This document shows positions 55,651 through 63,987 of a DNA stretch of 64,000 bases, piece after piece. The notes under the pieces were generated by a model that did not search any database, was not told the DNA's origin, and saw only the letters and a program-made list of their open reading frames with translations. The stretch comes from Pseudomonas alkylphenolica (GTDB lineage: Bacteria; Pseudomonadota; Gammaproteobacteria; Pseudomonadales; Pseudomonadaceae): positions 62,001 to 126,000 of the forward strand of contig NZ_JADUCM010000006.1 of the NCBI RefSeq assembly GCF_016009175.1, written 5' to 3'. The translations under genes and the position numbers were made by a program. Within the stretch, counting starts at the first letter, position 1, and every line of letters begins with the position of its first letter.

Positions 55651-56436
55651 TTACAGGTTCTGGGTAACGAACGAGAGCATCTGGTCGGCGGTGGAAATGA
55701 CCTTGGAGTTCATTTCGTAGGCACGCTGGGTGGTGATCATGTTGACCAGCTCTTCCACGGTGCTGACGTTGGAGTTTTCCAGGGTCTGCTGCTGCACCAC
55801 GCCAAAGCCGTTCAGGCCCGGGGTACCGACTTGCGGCGCGCCACTGGCGGCAGTTTCCAGGAACAGGTTGCCACCCACGGCCTGCAGGCCGGCCGGGTTG
55901 ATGAAGTCGGCGGTCTGGATGTTGCCGATGACCTGCGATGCCGGGTTGCCGGCGGTGGTGATCGATACGGTGCCGTCACGGCCCACGGTGAAGGTTTGCG
56001 CCTCAGGCGGCACCACGATCGCCGGCTCCAGGGCAAAGCCGCTGGCAGTAACGATCTGGCCGTCGGAGTTCAGGTGAAAGGTACCGTCACGGGTGTAGGA
56101 GACGGTGCCATCGGGCTGCAGGATCTGGAAGAAACCACGACCGTCGAGGGCCATGTCCAGCGGGTTCTCGGTGGTTTGCAGGCTACCGGCGGTGAAGCTC
56201 TTCTGGGTGCCGACAATGCGTACACCGGTACCCAGTTGCAGGCCCGACGGCAGCTCGCTGTCCTGGGTCGACTGGGCGCCAGCCTGGCGACGGGTCTGGT
56301 ACAGCAGGTCCTGGAACTCGGCACGATCACGTTTGAAGCCGGTGGTCGAAACGTTGGCCAGGTTGTTGGAAATGGTGGTCAGGTTCATGTCCTGGGCGGA
56401 CAAGCCTGTTTTACTGACCCAAAGAGCCGGAAGCAT
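55651..56436 (-). CDS. flgG: FlgG, distal rod protein
   Basis: 261 residues, the usual length. Opening LPALWVSKTGLSAQDMNLTT (as in Pseudomonas FlgG) and the closing ...YEMNSKVISTADQMLSFVTQNL are diagnostic. 54 bases upstream of flgH and 45 bases after flgF. Confidence 0.96.
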   Translation of the reverse strand: MLPALWVSKTGLSAQDMNLTTISNNLANVSTTGFKRDRAEFQDLLYQTRRQAGAQSTQDSELPSGLQLGTGVRIVGTQKSFTAGSLQTTENPLDMALDGRGFFQILQPDGTVSYTRDGTFHLNSDGQIVTASGFALEPAIVVPPEAQTFTVGRDGTVSITTAGNPASQVIGNIQTADFINPAGLQAVGGNLFLETAASGAPQVGTPGLNGFGVVQQQTLENSNVSTVEELVNMITTQRAYEMNSKVISTADQMLSFVTQNL

Positions 56437-56481
56437 GCTGTTCTCCTCGCGCGCCTGTTTTACGGCGCTACGTCTGTGTAA

Positions 56482-57222
56482 TTAGCCGATTTGCAAAACC
56501 CGAGCCATGGCTTCATCGCCTTCCTTGGCCGTGGTCATCATTTTGATGTGCAGTTCGAATTGACGGGACAGCGCCAGCACCGAGGTCATTTCCTCGACCG
56601 CATTGACGTTGCTGGTTTCAAGAAAACCCGACACCAGCTTGACGTCGGCATCAGCCGCAGCCGGTTGACCATTGGTGGTGTGGATCAGGCCATCAAGGCC
56701 TTTGGTCATGGTTTTCAGGTCCGGGTTGACCATCTTGATGCGGTCGACTTCAGCCATCACCCGCGGCCCCTCACCCATGGCACGGATGCTGATCGTGCCG
56801 TCTTCACCGACTTCGATCTTCTGCTCCGGCGGCACGGCGATCGGCCCGCCATTGCCCATCACCGGCATGCCGTTGCCGGCACGCAGCACGCCCAGGGCGT
56901 CAATGTTCATGCTTGCGGTACGCACATAGGCTTCGCTGCCATCCGGCGCCTGCACGGCGATAAACCCGTCGCCACCGATGGCCACGTCCAGGTCACGCCC
57001 GGTTTCCTGCATCGAGCCTGGCGAGAAGTCTGTCGCCGGGCGCTCGGTCATGGCATAGGCACGCGCCGGAAAGCTGTCGCCGAACACCGGCATCGAACGC
57101 GCCTGCTCCAGGTCGCGCTGAAAGCCGGTGGTGGAAATGTTCGCGAGGTTGTTGGCATGTGCCTTTTGCGCCAGCGCGTTCTGGCTGGCCCCGGTCATGG
57201 CCACGTACAGCATCTTGTCCAC
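56482..57222 (-). CDS. flgF: FlgF, proximal rod protein
   Basis: 246 residues. The GTG at 57222 gives VDKMLYVAMTGASQNALAQK and has GGAGG 6 bases upstream, better than a longer frame that starts 19 residues earlier. Conserved rod-protein motif NNLANISTTGFQRD. First flagellar gene of the flgFGHIJKL operon. Confidence 0.95.
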   Translation of the reverse strand: MDKMLYVAMTGASQNALAQKAHANNLANISTTGFQRDLEQARSMPVFGDSFPARAYAMTERPATDFSPGSMQETGRDLDVAIGGDGFIAVQAPDGSEAYVRTASMNIDALGVLRAGNGMPVMGNGGPIAVPPEQKIEVGEDGTISIRAMGEGPRVMAEVDRIKMVNPDLKTMTKGLDGLIHTTNGQPAAADADVKLVSGFLETSNVNAVEEMTSVLALSRQFELHIKMMTTAKEGDEAMARVLQIG

Positions 57223-57281
57223 AGTATTCCTCCCCTGCGCTGGCGAACACTTGCCGTTCGCCGCTGCTTTGCAGTGCATGA

Positions 57282-57297
57282 AGCAAGTTTCAAACCA
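57282..57297 (-). promoter_or_regulatory. Candidate RpoN promoter of flgFGHIJKL
   Basis: The minus strand reads TGGTTTGAAACTTGCT. TGG and TTGCT have the correct GG-N10-GC spacing, but CAC is replaced by TTT. Position, 60 bases before flgF, is right; the match is moderate. Confidence 0.45.
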
Positions 57298-57393
57298 ACT
57301 TTACGCAAGCGCCGCAAAGCCCCGCCAGACAAGGCCTCGAGCAGTGCGCACGGATCAGAACAGAAGAAGCGCCGTCGAAATTACGGCGCCGGC

Positions 57394-57409
57394 TTGCCGC
57401 TAGCGGCAA
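57394..57409. repeat. Perfect 16-base palindrome between flgF and the small secreted-protein gene
   Basis: TTGCCGCTAGCGGCAA, directly after the stop of the small gene. A near-identical palindrome (TTGCCGCTGGCGGCAA) stands at 60722-60737, upstream of flgB. They look like a REP-related family rather than operators. Confidence 0.7.
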
Positions 57410-57412
57410 CAC

Positions 57413-57601
57413 TCAATAGGCGCGGCATGCCGCATTGTTGAAGGGACCGGCAAAACGCTTCCAGCCATCGCCCGGCGAAAACTGTGAGCACACCAGACGC
57501 CCGTCGGCCTGGCTCTCCCAGCGATACCAGGCGGCAGCATCGGCCCTCACCCCGGTTATCAGCAGCGCGGCACACACGCCCAACAGCCATCGTTGCCACA
57601 T
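57413..57601 (-). CDS. Small secreted protein of unknown function between flgE and flgF
   Basis: 62 residues from ATG 57601 (GAGGG 7 bases upstream). A Sec signal peptide (WQRWLLGVCAALLITGVRA) is followed by a short Trp-rich mature part (WYRWESQ, GDGWKRFAGPF) with two cysteines, Cys38 and Cys59, that could pair in the periplasm. I do not recognise the family. A terminator separates it from flgE and a candidate RpoN promoter separates it from flgF, so it has no clear flagellar operon partner; a periplasmic role close to the rod or rings is conceivable. Confidence 0.72.
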   Translation of the reverse strand: MWQRWLLGVCAALLITGVRADAAAWYRWESQADGRLVCSQFSPGDGWKRFAGPFNNAACRAY

Positions 57602-57620
57602 GATCAGACCCTCTGAAATG

Positions 57621-57645
57621 AAAGACCCCTTCCGAAAAAGGGGTC
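57621..57645 (-). terminator. Rho-independent terminator of flgBCDE
   Basis: Stem GACCCCTT/AAGGGGTC with a 6-base loop (57624-57645), then TTT on the minus strand. It starts about 29 bases past the flgE stop. Confidence 0.8.
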
Positions 57646-57673
57646 CGTCGATCACTAACGCACTACACCGGCA

Positions 57674-58999
57674 TCAGGTCATCTGAATGATGGTCTGCAT
57701 GATGGTGCTCTGGGTCGAGATGGTCTTGGCGTTTGCCTGGTAGTTGCTCTGCGCCTTGATCAACTCGACCAGTTCGTTGGTCAGGTTAACGTTGGACGCT
57801 TCCAGCGAGTTGGAAGCGATCGAGCCCAGGGTGCCGGTTTTCGGCGCGTCGATACCCGGAATGCCCGAGGCGTAGGTTTCGGTCCAGCGGGTACCGCCCA
57901 TTGGTTGCAAGCCCTGCTCGTTGGCGAACGAGGCAACGGCCACCTGGCCAATGGCACGAGACTGCTGGTTGCTGAAGCTGGCGAACATTACACCACTGGA
58001 GTCGATGCTCAGGCTCGACAGAATACCGGTGGCATAACCGTCCTGGCTTTGCGACAGGCGCGTGGTCGGCGTGTTGTACGAGGTGGTCGCGGTCATGTCG
58101 ATGGCGATGCCGCCAGCGTTGGCCTCGGAGCCGTTATTACCCCAGGTTGGCGGCGTGGTGGTGGCATCGGTGACGGTAGCCGGAATCCAGCCGGTCAACT
58201 TGAAGACCTTGTTCACCACTTCGTAGCCAGAACCTGCTGCACCGGCAGTCATGGTGTCGACGCTGCCATCAGGCTTGAAGGTAATGGTGCCTTCCAGTGC
58301 CTGCGGCGGCTCCTGGGTCGGGTCGAGCGGGTTGCGGCCATCGATCAGGGTGTAGGACTTCCACTCGTTGGTGTCGGTCTTCACGTAGTACTGATCCATG
58401 ACGTGCTCGTTACCCTGGCTGTCATAGATCTTGGTGGCGAAGGTCTTGTTCCAGGTCGAGTCGTCGCTTGGGCTGAAGGTCACTGTGCCCGGAATGACCT
58501 TGTCCGACGAGTTCAGGTTGATGCCCTGGTCGATCGACGTCGTGGACTTTGGCGCCAGCGCCGAGGTATCGATCTTCAGGTCGGTCAATACGCCGTTGAT
58601 GATCTTGCCGTTTTCATCCACACCATAGCCACGCAGGCGCAGACCATCGGCCGTCACTACGTAGTTGTCCTTGTTGGTCTGGAAGGCACCGGCACGGGTG
58701 TAGCTCAGCGAGCCGTTGTCGCTCAGGACAAAAAAGCCCTGACCCTGAATCCCCATGTCCAGCACGTTGCCGGTGTTGGTGATTTCGCCGTTGGTGAACT
58801 GCTGGGAAACCGAGGCCAGGCGCACGCCGTTGCCTACGCTCTGCGAGCCGACACCCAGCTTGTTGGCCGAATAGACGTCGGCGAATTCCGCGCGCGACGA
58901 TTTGAAGCCGGTGGTCGCAACGTTGGCGATGTTGTTGCCGGTCACGTCCAGTTGTTTGTTGGCTGCATAGAGACCGCTAAGGCCGATATTGAATGACAT
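57674..58999 (-). CDS. flgE: FlgE, hook protein
   Basis: 441 residues, opening SFNIGLSGLYAANKQLDVTG with the axial motif NIANVATTGFKSSRAEF and closing ...YQANAKTISTQSTIMQTIIQ. Hook length is set with FliK. 30 bases after flgD; a terminator follows. Confidence 0.96.
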   Translation of the reverse strand: MSFNIGLSGLYAANKQLDVTGNNIANVATTGFKSSRAEFADVYSANKLGVGSQSVGNGVRLASVSQQFTNGEITNTGNVLDMGIQGQGFFVLSDNGSLSYTRAGAFQTNKDNYVVTADGLRLRGYGVDENGKIINGVLTDLKIDTSALAPKSTTSIDQGINLNSSDKVIPGTVTFSPSDDSTWNKTFATKIYDSQGNEHVMDQYYVKTDTNEWKSYTLIDGRNPLDPTQEPPQALEGTITFKPDGSVDTMTAGAAGSGYEVVNKVFKLTGWIPATVTDATTTPPTWGNNGSEANAGGIAIDMTATTSYNTPTTRLSQSQDGYATGILSSLSIDSSGVMFASFSNQQSRAIGQVAVASFANEQGLQPMGGTRWTETYASGIPGIDAPKTGTLGSIASNSLEASNVNLTNELVELIKAQSNYQANAKTISTQSTIMQTIIQMT

Positions 59000-59029
59000 C
59001 TTTCACTCCTTGTGCCGCGTTAGCCGGCT

Positions 59030-59758
59030 CTATATACCGATGGTTTGGACTTTGGACAGCGCGATGCTGCCCAGGCCGGCAAGATTGAGCATCATCTCGC
59101 CGCCGGTCTGACTGATCGTTACGCTGCTGACCGTGGCAGGCAGCATGGTGTACATGTCCAGCTGCTTGCCATCGATGGTGGTTTTGGCGCCAAAGGTGTA
59201 GGTACCCGGGTCAACCTTCTCGCCCGCATCGTTGGTGCCGTCCCAGACGAAGGCAGCGTTGCCGGCCGCCTGCTCACCCAGCTCGATGGTCTTGACCACC
59301 TTGCCGTCCTTGTCGGTAATGGTGACAGTGGCGTTGCTCAGCGATTGCGGGACAACCACCGAACCGTTGAAGCTCTTGGTGGTATCGACCACCGCCTTGT
59401 CCGTCTGGGCAATCACCGAGCGACCGACCAGCGAAGACGCCTGCAATGCTTGCGACGATTTGTAGTTGCCGGAAATAGCCGTCACCGACTCGTTCAGCGA
59501 GGTGATGCCTTCCAGGCTGCTGAACTGCGCCAGCTGGGCCACGAACTCGCTGTTGTCCTGCGGATCGAGCGGGTTCTGGTTACGCATCTGGGTAACCAGC
59601 AACTGCAGGAACGCATCCTTGCCCAGGGTCTGGTTGCCCGTGGCACTGTTGGTTGCCGAGGCAACGCCGGTAGAGGTGCCGGTCGTGGAGGTCTTGGCCG
59701 ACGCCTTGAGGACGTCGTTCAGGTTGACCCCGGCGGTGGTGTCGTTAACGCTTGCCAT
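59030..59758 (-). CDS. flgD: FlgD, hook cap and scaffolding protein
   Basis: 242 residues with the FlgD signature QLLVTQMRNQNPLDPQDNSEF and a C-terminal FlgD Ig-like/tudor region (GTNDAGEKVDPGTYTF). Scaffold removed when the hook is complete. 15 bases after flgC. Confidence 0.96.
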   Translation of the reverse strand: MASVNDTTAGVNLNDVLKASAKTSTTGTSTGVASATNSATGNQTLGKDAFLQLLVTQMRNQNPLDPQDNSEFVAQLAQFSSLEGITSLNESVTAISGNYKSSQALQASSLVGRSVIAQTDKAVVDTTKSFNGSVVVPQSLSNATVTITDKDGKVVKTIELGEQAAGNAAFVWDGTNDAGEKVDPGTYTFGAKTTIDGKQLDMYTMLPATVSSVTISQTGGEMMLNLAGLGSIALSKVQTIGI

Positions 59759-59773
59759 TGGCTTCGTCCTTTA

Positions 59774-60217
59774 TCACTGACCCAGGGTCAGGACCTTCTG
59801 CATCATGGTCTTGGCCGTGTTCATCAACTCGGCATTGGTCTGGAACGAGCGACTGGCGGAGATCATGTCCGCCATCTCCTCGACCACGTTGACGTTCGGG
59901 TAGTAGACGTAACCGTCCTTGTTCGCCGCCGGGTGATTCGGCTCGTAGCGCGCCTCCAGATTGCTCTGGTCTTCCACCACGCCCAGCACCTGCACACCCT
60001 GCCCGGCGGCATCCTGATCCTGGAACAGCGACTGGCTGACGCCGGCCTGGGCGTTCTGGAACGTGGTGGCAAACACGGGATGGCGGGCACGGTAGGTCTG
60101 ATCGATGCTCGACGACACGGTTTCGGCGTTGGCGATGTTCGAAGCGACGGTATTCAGGCGCGTGGTTTGCGCACTCATGCCGCTACCGGCAATGTTGAAG
60201 ACACTGGCGAGGGACAT
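59774..60217 (-). CDS. flgC: FlgC, proximal rod protein
   Basis: 147 residues, opening SLASVFNIAGSGMSAQTTRL and ending with the typical MISASRSFQTNAELMNTAKT. It starts 3 bases after flgB. Confidence 0.96.
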   Translation of the reverse strand: MSLASVFNIAGSGMSAQTTRLNTVASNIANAETVSSSIDQTYRARHPVFATTFQNAQAGVSQSLFQDQDAAGQGVQVLGVVEDQSNLEARYEPNHPAANKDGYVYYPNVNVVEEMADMISASRSFQTNAELMNTAKTMMQKVLTLGQ

Positions 60218-60220
60218 GAC

Positions 60221-60628
60221 TTACTCTCCGCGCAGGGCCGATACCAGCCCTTTGAATTTACTGTTGAGCAGCGTAAAGCTGGCCTGGAAACCCACGGCGT
60301 TCTCCGCATAGCTCGATTGTTCAAGCTGGGCATCGACGGTGTTCTGATCGATCGACGGCTGCATCGGCGTACGGTACTGCAGGGTATCGTCGGCCATGGC
60401 CAGCCCCTCGGCATCGATATGCCGGGTGTTGGTGCGATCCAGCGCAAAGCGGCCGGTCTTGGTTTTTTCGCTCTCGGCCGCCAGCACCGAAGCGAAATCC
60501 ATGTCGCGCGCCTTGTAGTTGGGCGTGTCGGCGTTGGCGATGTTGTTGGCCAGCACTTCAGCACGCTGGGCGCGAAAGCCCAGTGCCTTTTCGTGAATGC
60601 CGAGCGCTTTGTCGAAGCTGATGCTCAT
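60221..60628 (-). CDS. flgB: FlgB, proximal rod protein
   Basis: 135 residues with NNIANADTPNYKARDMDFAS. First gene of flgBCDE; an RpoN promoter lies 41-56 bases upstream. Confidence 0.96.
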   Translation of the reverse strand: MSISFDKALGIHEKALGFRAQRAEVLANNIANADTPNYKARDMDFASVLAAESEKTKTGRFALDRTNTRHIDAEGLAMADDTLQYRTPMQPSIDQNTVDAQLEQSSYAENAVGFQASFTLLNSKFKGLVSALRGE

Positions 60629-60668
60629 GTCGGGGAAACCTTCGAAGGTTTTTCGTTGACTGAGCTAG

Positions 60669-60684
60669 AGCAAGAGCCATGCCA
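60669..60684 (-). promoter_or_regulatory. RpoN (-24/-12) promoter of flgBCDE
   Basis: The minus strand reads TGGCATGGCTCTTGCT, one mismatch from TGGCAC-N5-TTGCW, at 41-56 bases before flgB. It abuts the T-tract of the cheR terminator, so termination of cheR and initiation of flgB are packed together. Confidence 0.85.
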
Positions 60685-60689
60685 AAAAA

Positions 60690-60713
60690 CAAAACCCCGT
60701 AAATATGGGGCTT
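60690..60713 (-). terminator. Candidate terminator of cheVR
   Basis: Short stem AAGCCCC...GGGGTT (60695-60713) followed on the minus strand by TTTTGTTTTTT. Stem is only about 5 base pairs, but the T-tract is good and it is the first hairpin with one downstream of cheR. Confidence 0.55.
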
Positions 60714-60721
60714 CGAAGGGT

Positions 60722-60876
60722 TTGCCGCTGGCGGCAATGCCAGAAAAGCGGCAAAGGATTTCCGCTGCCGCCAGCAAAGTGGCAAAAAAAAGCGGCAAGT
60801 CAGAAGCTGTAAGCGGCAAGGAAAGCACACCGCGTTCAGCTTGTAACTTGCCGCTTTCAGCAGGCAGCTTGCCGCT
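60722..60876. repeat. Cluster of inverted and direct AGCGGCAA repeats between cheR and flgB
   Basis: AGCGGCAA occurs at 60747, 60791 and 60812 and its complement TTGCCGCT at 60722, 60848 and 60869; the pair at 60722-60737 forms a palindrome like the one at 57394. The repeats can fold into several alternative hairpins. Nothing coding is seen in this 247-base gap, which otherwise holds the cheR terminator and the flgB promoter. Confidence 0.7.
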
Positions 60877-61703
60877 TATTTGGCCTGATAGATGATGCCC
60901 GGGCTGCACTGAACCATCTGGTAATGGTCAGGCAGACCATTGAGCGCCTCTGATGCGCCGAGGAACAGGTAGCCACCCGGCTTGAGCGTGCTGTGAATGC
61001 GCAGCAGGATGTCTTTTTTGACCTGCGCCGAGAAGTAGATCAGCACGTTGCGGCAGAACACGATGTCGAACTTGCCCAGGCTTGCGTAGCTGTCGAGCAG
61101 GTTGAACGAGCGAAACTCCACACGGCTGCGAATCGGCGCCTTGACCGCCCAACGCCCTGGCGCCTTCACGTCAAAGTAACGCTGCAGACGCTCCTGGGAC
61201 AAACCACGGGCAATCGCCAGGCTGTCATATTCGCCACTCTTGCAGTTGGTGAGCATGGAGCCGGACAGGTCGGTGGCGACAATCTGTGCCCCCATCTTCA
61301 GCTGGCCGATGTTGCTGCGCTCGAACTCATCGATGGCCATGGAGATCGAGTACGGCTCCTGCCCCGAGGAGCAGGCCGCCGACCAGATACGCAGGCGCTG
61401 ACCGGGGTTGGCCTTGATCTGCTCGGGCAACACCTTGTTCTTCAGCACTTCGAAGGGATAGGTATCGCGAAACCAGAGCGTCTCGTTGGTGGTCATGGCA
61501 TCTACCACCTGCTCACGCAAGCCGCTGCGCGGCTGGCTCTGAATGCGCTGCACCAGTTCTGTCAGGGACTTGATACCCTGCTGTTCCATCAGCTTGTTGA
61601 GACGGCTGGAGACCAGGTACTGCTTATTTTCGCCCAGCAGGATGCCACAGGCTTTTTCCAGGAAGACCCGGAACTGTTCGAAATCCAAATTACCCGTAGA
61701 CAA
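60876..61703 (-). CDS. cheR: CheR, chemoreceptor methyltransferase
   Basis: 275 residues. SAM-dependent methylation of receptor glutamates, opposite to CheB. SAM motif in RIWSAACSSGQEPYSISM, then NVLIYFSAQVKKDILLRIHS. Follows cheV by 51 bases; its stop overlaps the first repeat of the downstream cluster. Confidence 0.96.
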   Translation of the reverse strand: MSTGNLDFEQFRVFLEKACGILLGENKQYLVSSRLNKLMEQQGIKSLTELVQRIQSQPRSGLREQVVDAMTTNETLWFRDTYPFEVLKNKVLPEQIKANPGQRLRIWSAACSSGQEPYSISMAIDEFERSNIGQLKMGAQIVATDLSGSMLTNCKSGEYDSLAIARGLSQERLQRYFDVKAPGRWAVKAPIRSRVEFRSFNLLDSYASLGKFDIVFCRNVLIYFSAQVKKDILLRIHSTLKPGGYLFLGASEALNGLPDHYQMVQCSPGIIYQAK

Positions 61704-61754
61704 TGATGCCGCCTCTTAAATCGTGTGAACCGCCAGGGGCTCAGCCCCTGGCCG

Positions 61755-62684
61755 TTAGTGCGTAGCCTTGATGCGATCGACAACGCGCTGGGCGAGGTCG
61801 TCTGGCTTGAATTTGGCCAGGAAGTCATCCGCCCCGACCTTCTTGACCATCGCCTGGTTGAACACGCCGGAAAGCGAAGTATGCAGGATGATATGCAGCT
61901 TTTGCATGCGCGGGTCGTTGCGAATCTCGGCGGTCAGGGTATAGCCGTCCATCTCCGGCATCTCGATATCGGAGATCATCATCAGGAATTCATCCTCCGG
62001 ACGCTTGCCTTCATCCACCAGCTTGCGCAGGTAGTCGAGCGCCTGACGGCCATCATTGAGTGCCACCACTTCGACCCCGACAGTCTGCAGGCAACGGCTG
62101 ACCTGCTTGCGCGCCACCGACGAATCGTCGACCGTCAGCACCCGCAGCAACACCGCCTTGTCCTGCACCTCGGCATCCACCACGCCGGCCGAGATGGACT
62201 CGGAGGTCGGCGCGACTTCGGCGAGGATCTTCTCCACGTCGATGATCTCGACCATCTTGTTGTCGACCCGGGTCACCGCCGTCAGGTAGTGATCACGGCC
62301 GGTCCCCTTGGGTGGCGGATGGATCTCTTCCCAGTTCATGTTGACGATGCGCTCCACCGAGTGCACCAGAAAACCCTGGGTCTTGGTGTTGTACTCGGTG
62401 ATGATCACGAAACTGTTGCTTGTTTCTTCACGCAGACCGGGCATCCCGGTCGCCATCGCAAGATCGAGGATCGGGATGGTTGCCCCACGAATATTCGCGA
62501 CTCCGCGCACTACCGGGTTGGACTTTGGCAACACGGTCAGGGGCGGGCATTGCAGCACTTCCCGCACCTTGAACACGTTGATCCCGTAGAGCTGATCGCC
62601 ATTGAGGCGGAACAACAGCAACTCCAGGCGATTCTGTCCAACCAATTGCGTGCGCTGGTTAACCGAATCCATTACACCAGCCAT
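61755..62684 (-). CDS. cheV: CheV, CheW-receiver coupling protein
   Basis: 309 residues from ATG 62684 with GGAG 6 bases upstream. N-terminal CheW-like domain (about 15-150) and C-terminal receiver with the phosphoacceptor Asp in MMISDIEMPEMDG. Couples receptors to CheA with phosphorylation-dependent adaptation. Adjacent to the divergent flgA; a weak FliA element precedes it. Confidence 0.95.
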   Translation of the reverse strand: MAGVMDSVNQRTQLVGQNRLELLLFRLNGDQLYGINVFKVREVLQCPPLTVLPKSNPVVRGVANIRGATIPILDLAMATGMPGLREETSNSFVIITEYNTKTQGFLVHSVERIVNMNWEEIHPPPKGTGRDHYLTAVTRVDNKMVEIIDVEKILAEVAPTSESISAGVVDAEVQDKAVLLRVLTVDDSSVARKQVSRCLQTVGVEVVALNDGRQALDYLRKLVDEGKRPEDEFLMMISDIEMPEMDGYTLTAEIRNDPRMQKLHIILHTSLSGVFNQAMVKKVGADDFLAKFKPDDLAQRVVDRIKATH

Positions 62685-62721
62685 GCCAGACTCCTTCACC
62701 AAACGCTACAGGCTACGTACC

Positions 62722-62748
62722 CAGTCGGCACGCGCTTTGCTTTTTTTA
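62722..62748 (-). promoter_or_regulatory. Candidate FliA promoter of cheVR
   Basis: On the minus strand TAAA, 15 bases, then GCCGACTG: the -35 is exact and the first five bases of GCCGATAA match. It shares bases with the RpoN promoter of flgA on the other strand. About 38 bases before the cheV ATG. Confidence 0.45.
62726..62741 (+). promoter_or_regulatory. RpoN (-24/-12) promoter of flgA
   Basis: The plus strand reads CGGCACGCGCTTTGCT, a match to TGGCAC-N5-TTGCW except the first base. The predicted start of transcription, 12 bases after the -12 GC, is about two bases before the flgA ATG. Confidence 0.75.
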
Positions 62749-62753
62749 ATCGT

Positions 62754-63506
62754 ATGAACACGAAAACGACATTTTTCCGACGCCTGACCTGCCAGCTACC
62801 CGGCTTCCTTGCTGCGCTGTGCCTGATGATGCCAGGCGCCCGCCCCTTGGCTGATTCTTTCACCTTGCCTGAACAGCTTATCGGTGTCACCCAAGGGTTT
62901 CTTGAATTCACCGTCGAAGATTACCTGGCCAGCAGCCAGACCGAAGGACGCTATGAAATCCAGGTCAACACCCTCGACCCGCGCCTGCGCATGCCCCTGT
63001 GTGACCGTCAGCTGGACGCCAGCCTGGAAAGCCCTGCGCAGCCCCTGGGCCGGGTTACGGTAAGGGTACGTTGCGCAGGCAGTGGTCCTTGGACGGTGTT
63101 CGTGCCCGCCCAGGTACGCCTGTTTCGCAATGTCGTGACCGTCACCCGCCCGCTCAAGCGCGAAAGCATTGTCGGCGAGCAGGACGTTGCCCTGCGCGAG
63201 CGCGACGTAGGCACGCTCAACCAGGGTTTCCTGAGCAGCCTGGACCAGGCCGTCGGACTGAAACTTATCCGACCGACGGTCATGGACCAGGTGCTGACGC
63301 CTCAGCACCTGGAGCAGGCCGAGGTAATCCGCAAGGGCGATCAGGTGGTGATCACCGCGCGCAGCGGCAGCCTGAGCGTGCGCATGCCCGGCGAAGCCCT
63401 GGCCAAAGGCGGCCTGAGCGAGCAGATCCGGGTGCGCAACCTCAATTCAAAACGGGTGGTCAAGGCCAGGGTAACCGGGCCAGGCCAGGTGGAAGTGGCC
63501 ATGTAA
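62754..63506 (+). CDS. flgA: FlgA, P-ring assembly chaperone
   Basis: Periplasmic chaperone for FlgI. 250 residues with a signal peptide (TKTTFFRRL... then LAALCLMMPGARPLA) and a C-terminal SAF domain. It is the only early flagellar gene on the plus strand, with flgM downstream. The ATG at 62754 has no ribosome-binding sequence before it and lies almost on the predicted transcription start. Confidence 0.94.
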   Translation: MNTKTTFFRRLTCQLPGFLAALCLMMPGARPLADSFTLPEQLIGVTQGFLEFTVEDYLASSQTEGRYEIQVNTLDPRLRMPLCDRQLDASLESPAQPLGRVTVRVRCAGSGPWTVFVPAQVRLFRNVVTVTRPLKRESIVGEQDVALRERDVGTLNQGFLSSLDQAVGLKLIRPTVMDQVLTPQHLEQAEVIRKGDQVVITARSGSLSVRMPGEALAKGGLSEQIRVRNLNSKRVVKARVTGPGQVEVAM

Positions 63507-63608
63507 ACGCTAAATCAGCAAGAACTCTGGCGATCAGGAACTGCTTTTCCTAAACTGTGTCCCATTGGGAGCCCAGACGTGCCGCTCAGGTTGCAGTGCA
63601 TTTGCGCC

Positions 63609-63635
63609 TAAAGTTTCTTTCGGGTTGGCCGAAAA
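63609..63635 (+). promoter_or_regulatory. FliA (sigma-28) promoter of flgM
   Basis: TAAA, 15 bases, then GCCGAAAA: 11 of 12 matches to TAAA-N15-GCCGATAA, 38-64 bases before the flgM ATG. This gives the expected feedback in which FliA drives its own anti-sigma factor. Confidence 0.85.
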
Positions 63636-63672
63636 CAAGGCAAGCGTCCATATACCCAGAGGTTTTCTGATC

Positions 63673-63987
63673 ATGGTCATCGACATCAGTCGTTTGAATA
63701 GTTCTCCGTCAGTGACTGGCGTGCGTACTGGCAACAGCCAGGAAAACACCGCCAGCACCGCAGCCACCAAGGCCGACAGCGTCGCCCAGGGCAGCGCCAG
63801 CGGAGAAACCGTACACCTCAGCCAAGAGGCACAGCAGTTGCAAAAGGTCAGCGATAAGCTGCGCGACCAGCCGATTGTCAACAGTGCCCGTGTGGCCGAG
63901 TTGAAACAGGCTATCGCCGACGGCAGCTACCAGGTCGACAGCAACCGCGTCGCCAGCAAACTGCTAAATTTCGAAGCCCAGCGCTAG
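63673..63987 (+). CDS. flgM: FlgM, anti-sigma-28 factor
   Basis: Binds and inhibits FliA until exported through the completed hook. 104 residues from ATG 63673 ([16 protein letters not shown]) with AGAGG 10 bases before it; a longer frame with 36 extra residues is not supported and would overlap the FliA promoter. The C-terminal sigma-binding helix region [19 protein letters not shown] is well conserved. HsbA, encoded in this window, is the partner that competes for FlgM in P. aeruginosa. Confidence 0.95.
   Translation: MVIDISRLNSSPSVTGVRTGNSQENTASTAATKADSVAQGSASGETVHLSQEAQQLQKVSDKLRDQPIVNSARVAELKQAIADGSYQVDSNRVASKLLNFEAQR

Noticed and set aside
61725..62753. N-terminal extension of flgA opposite cheV
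   Set aside because: Antisense to cheV and it would place the signal peptide in the middle of the protein.
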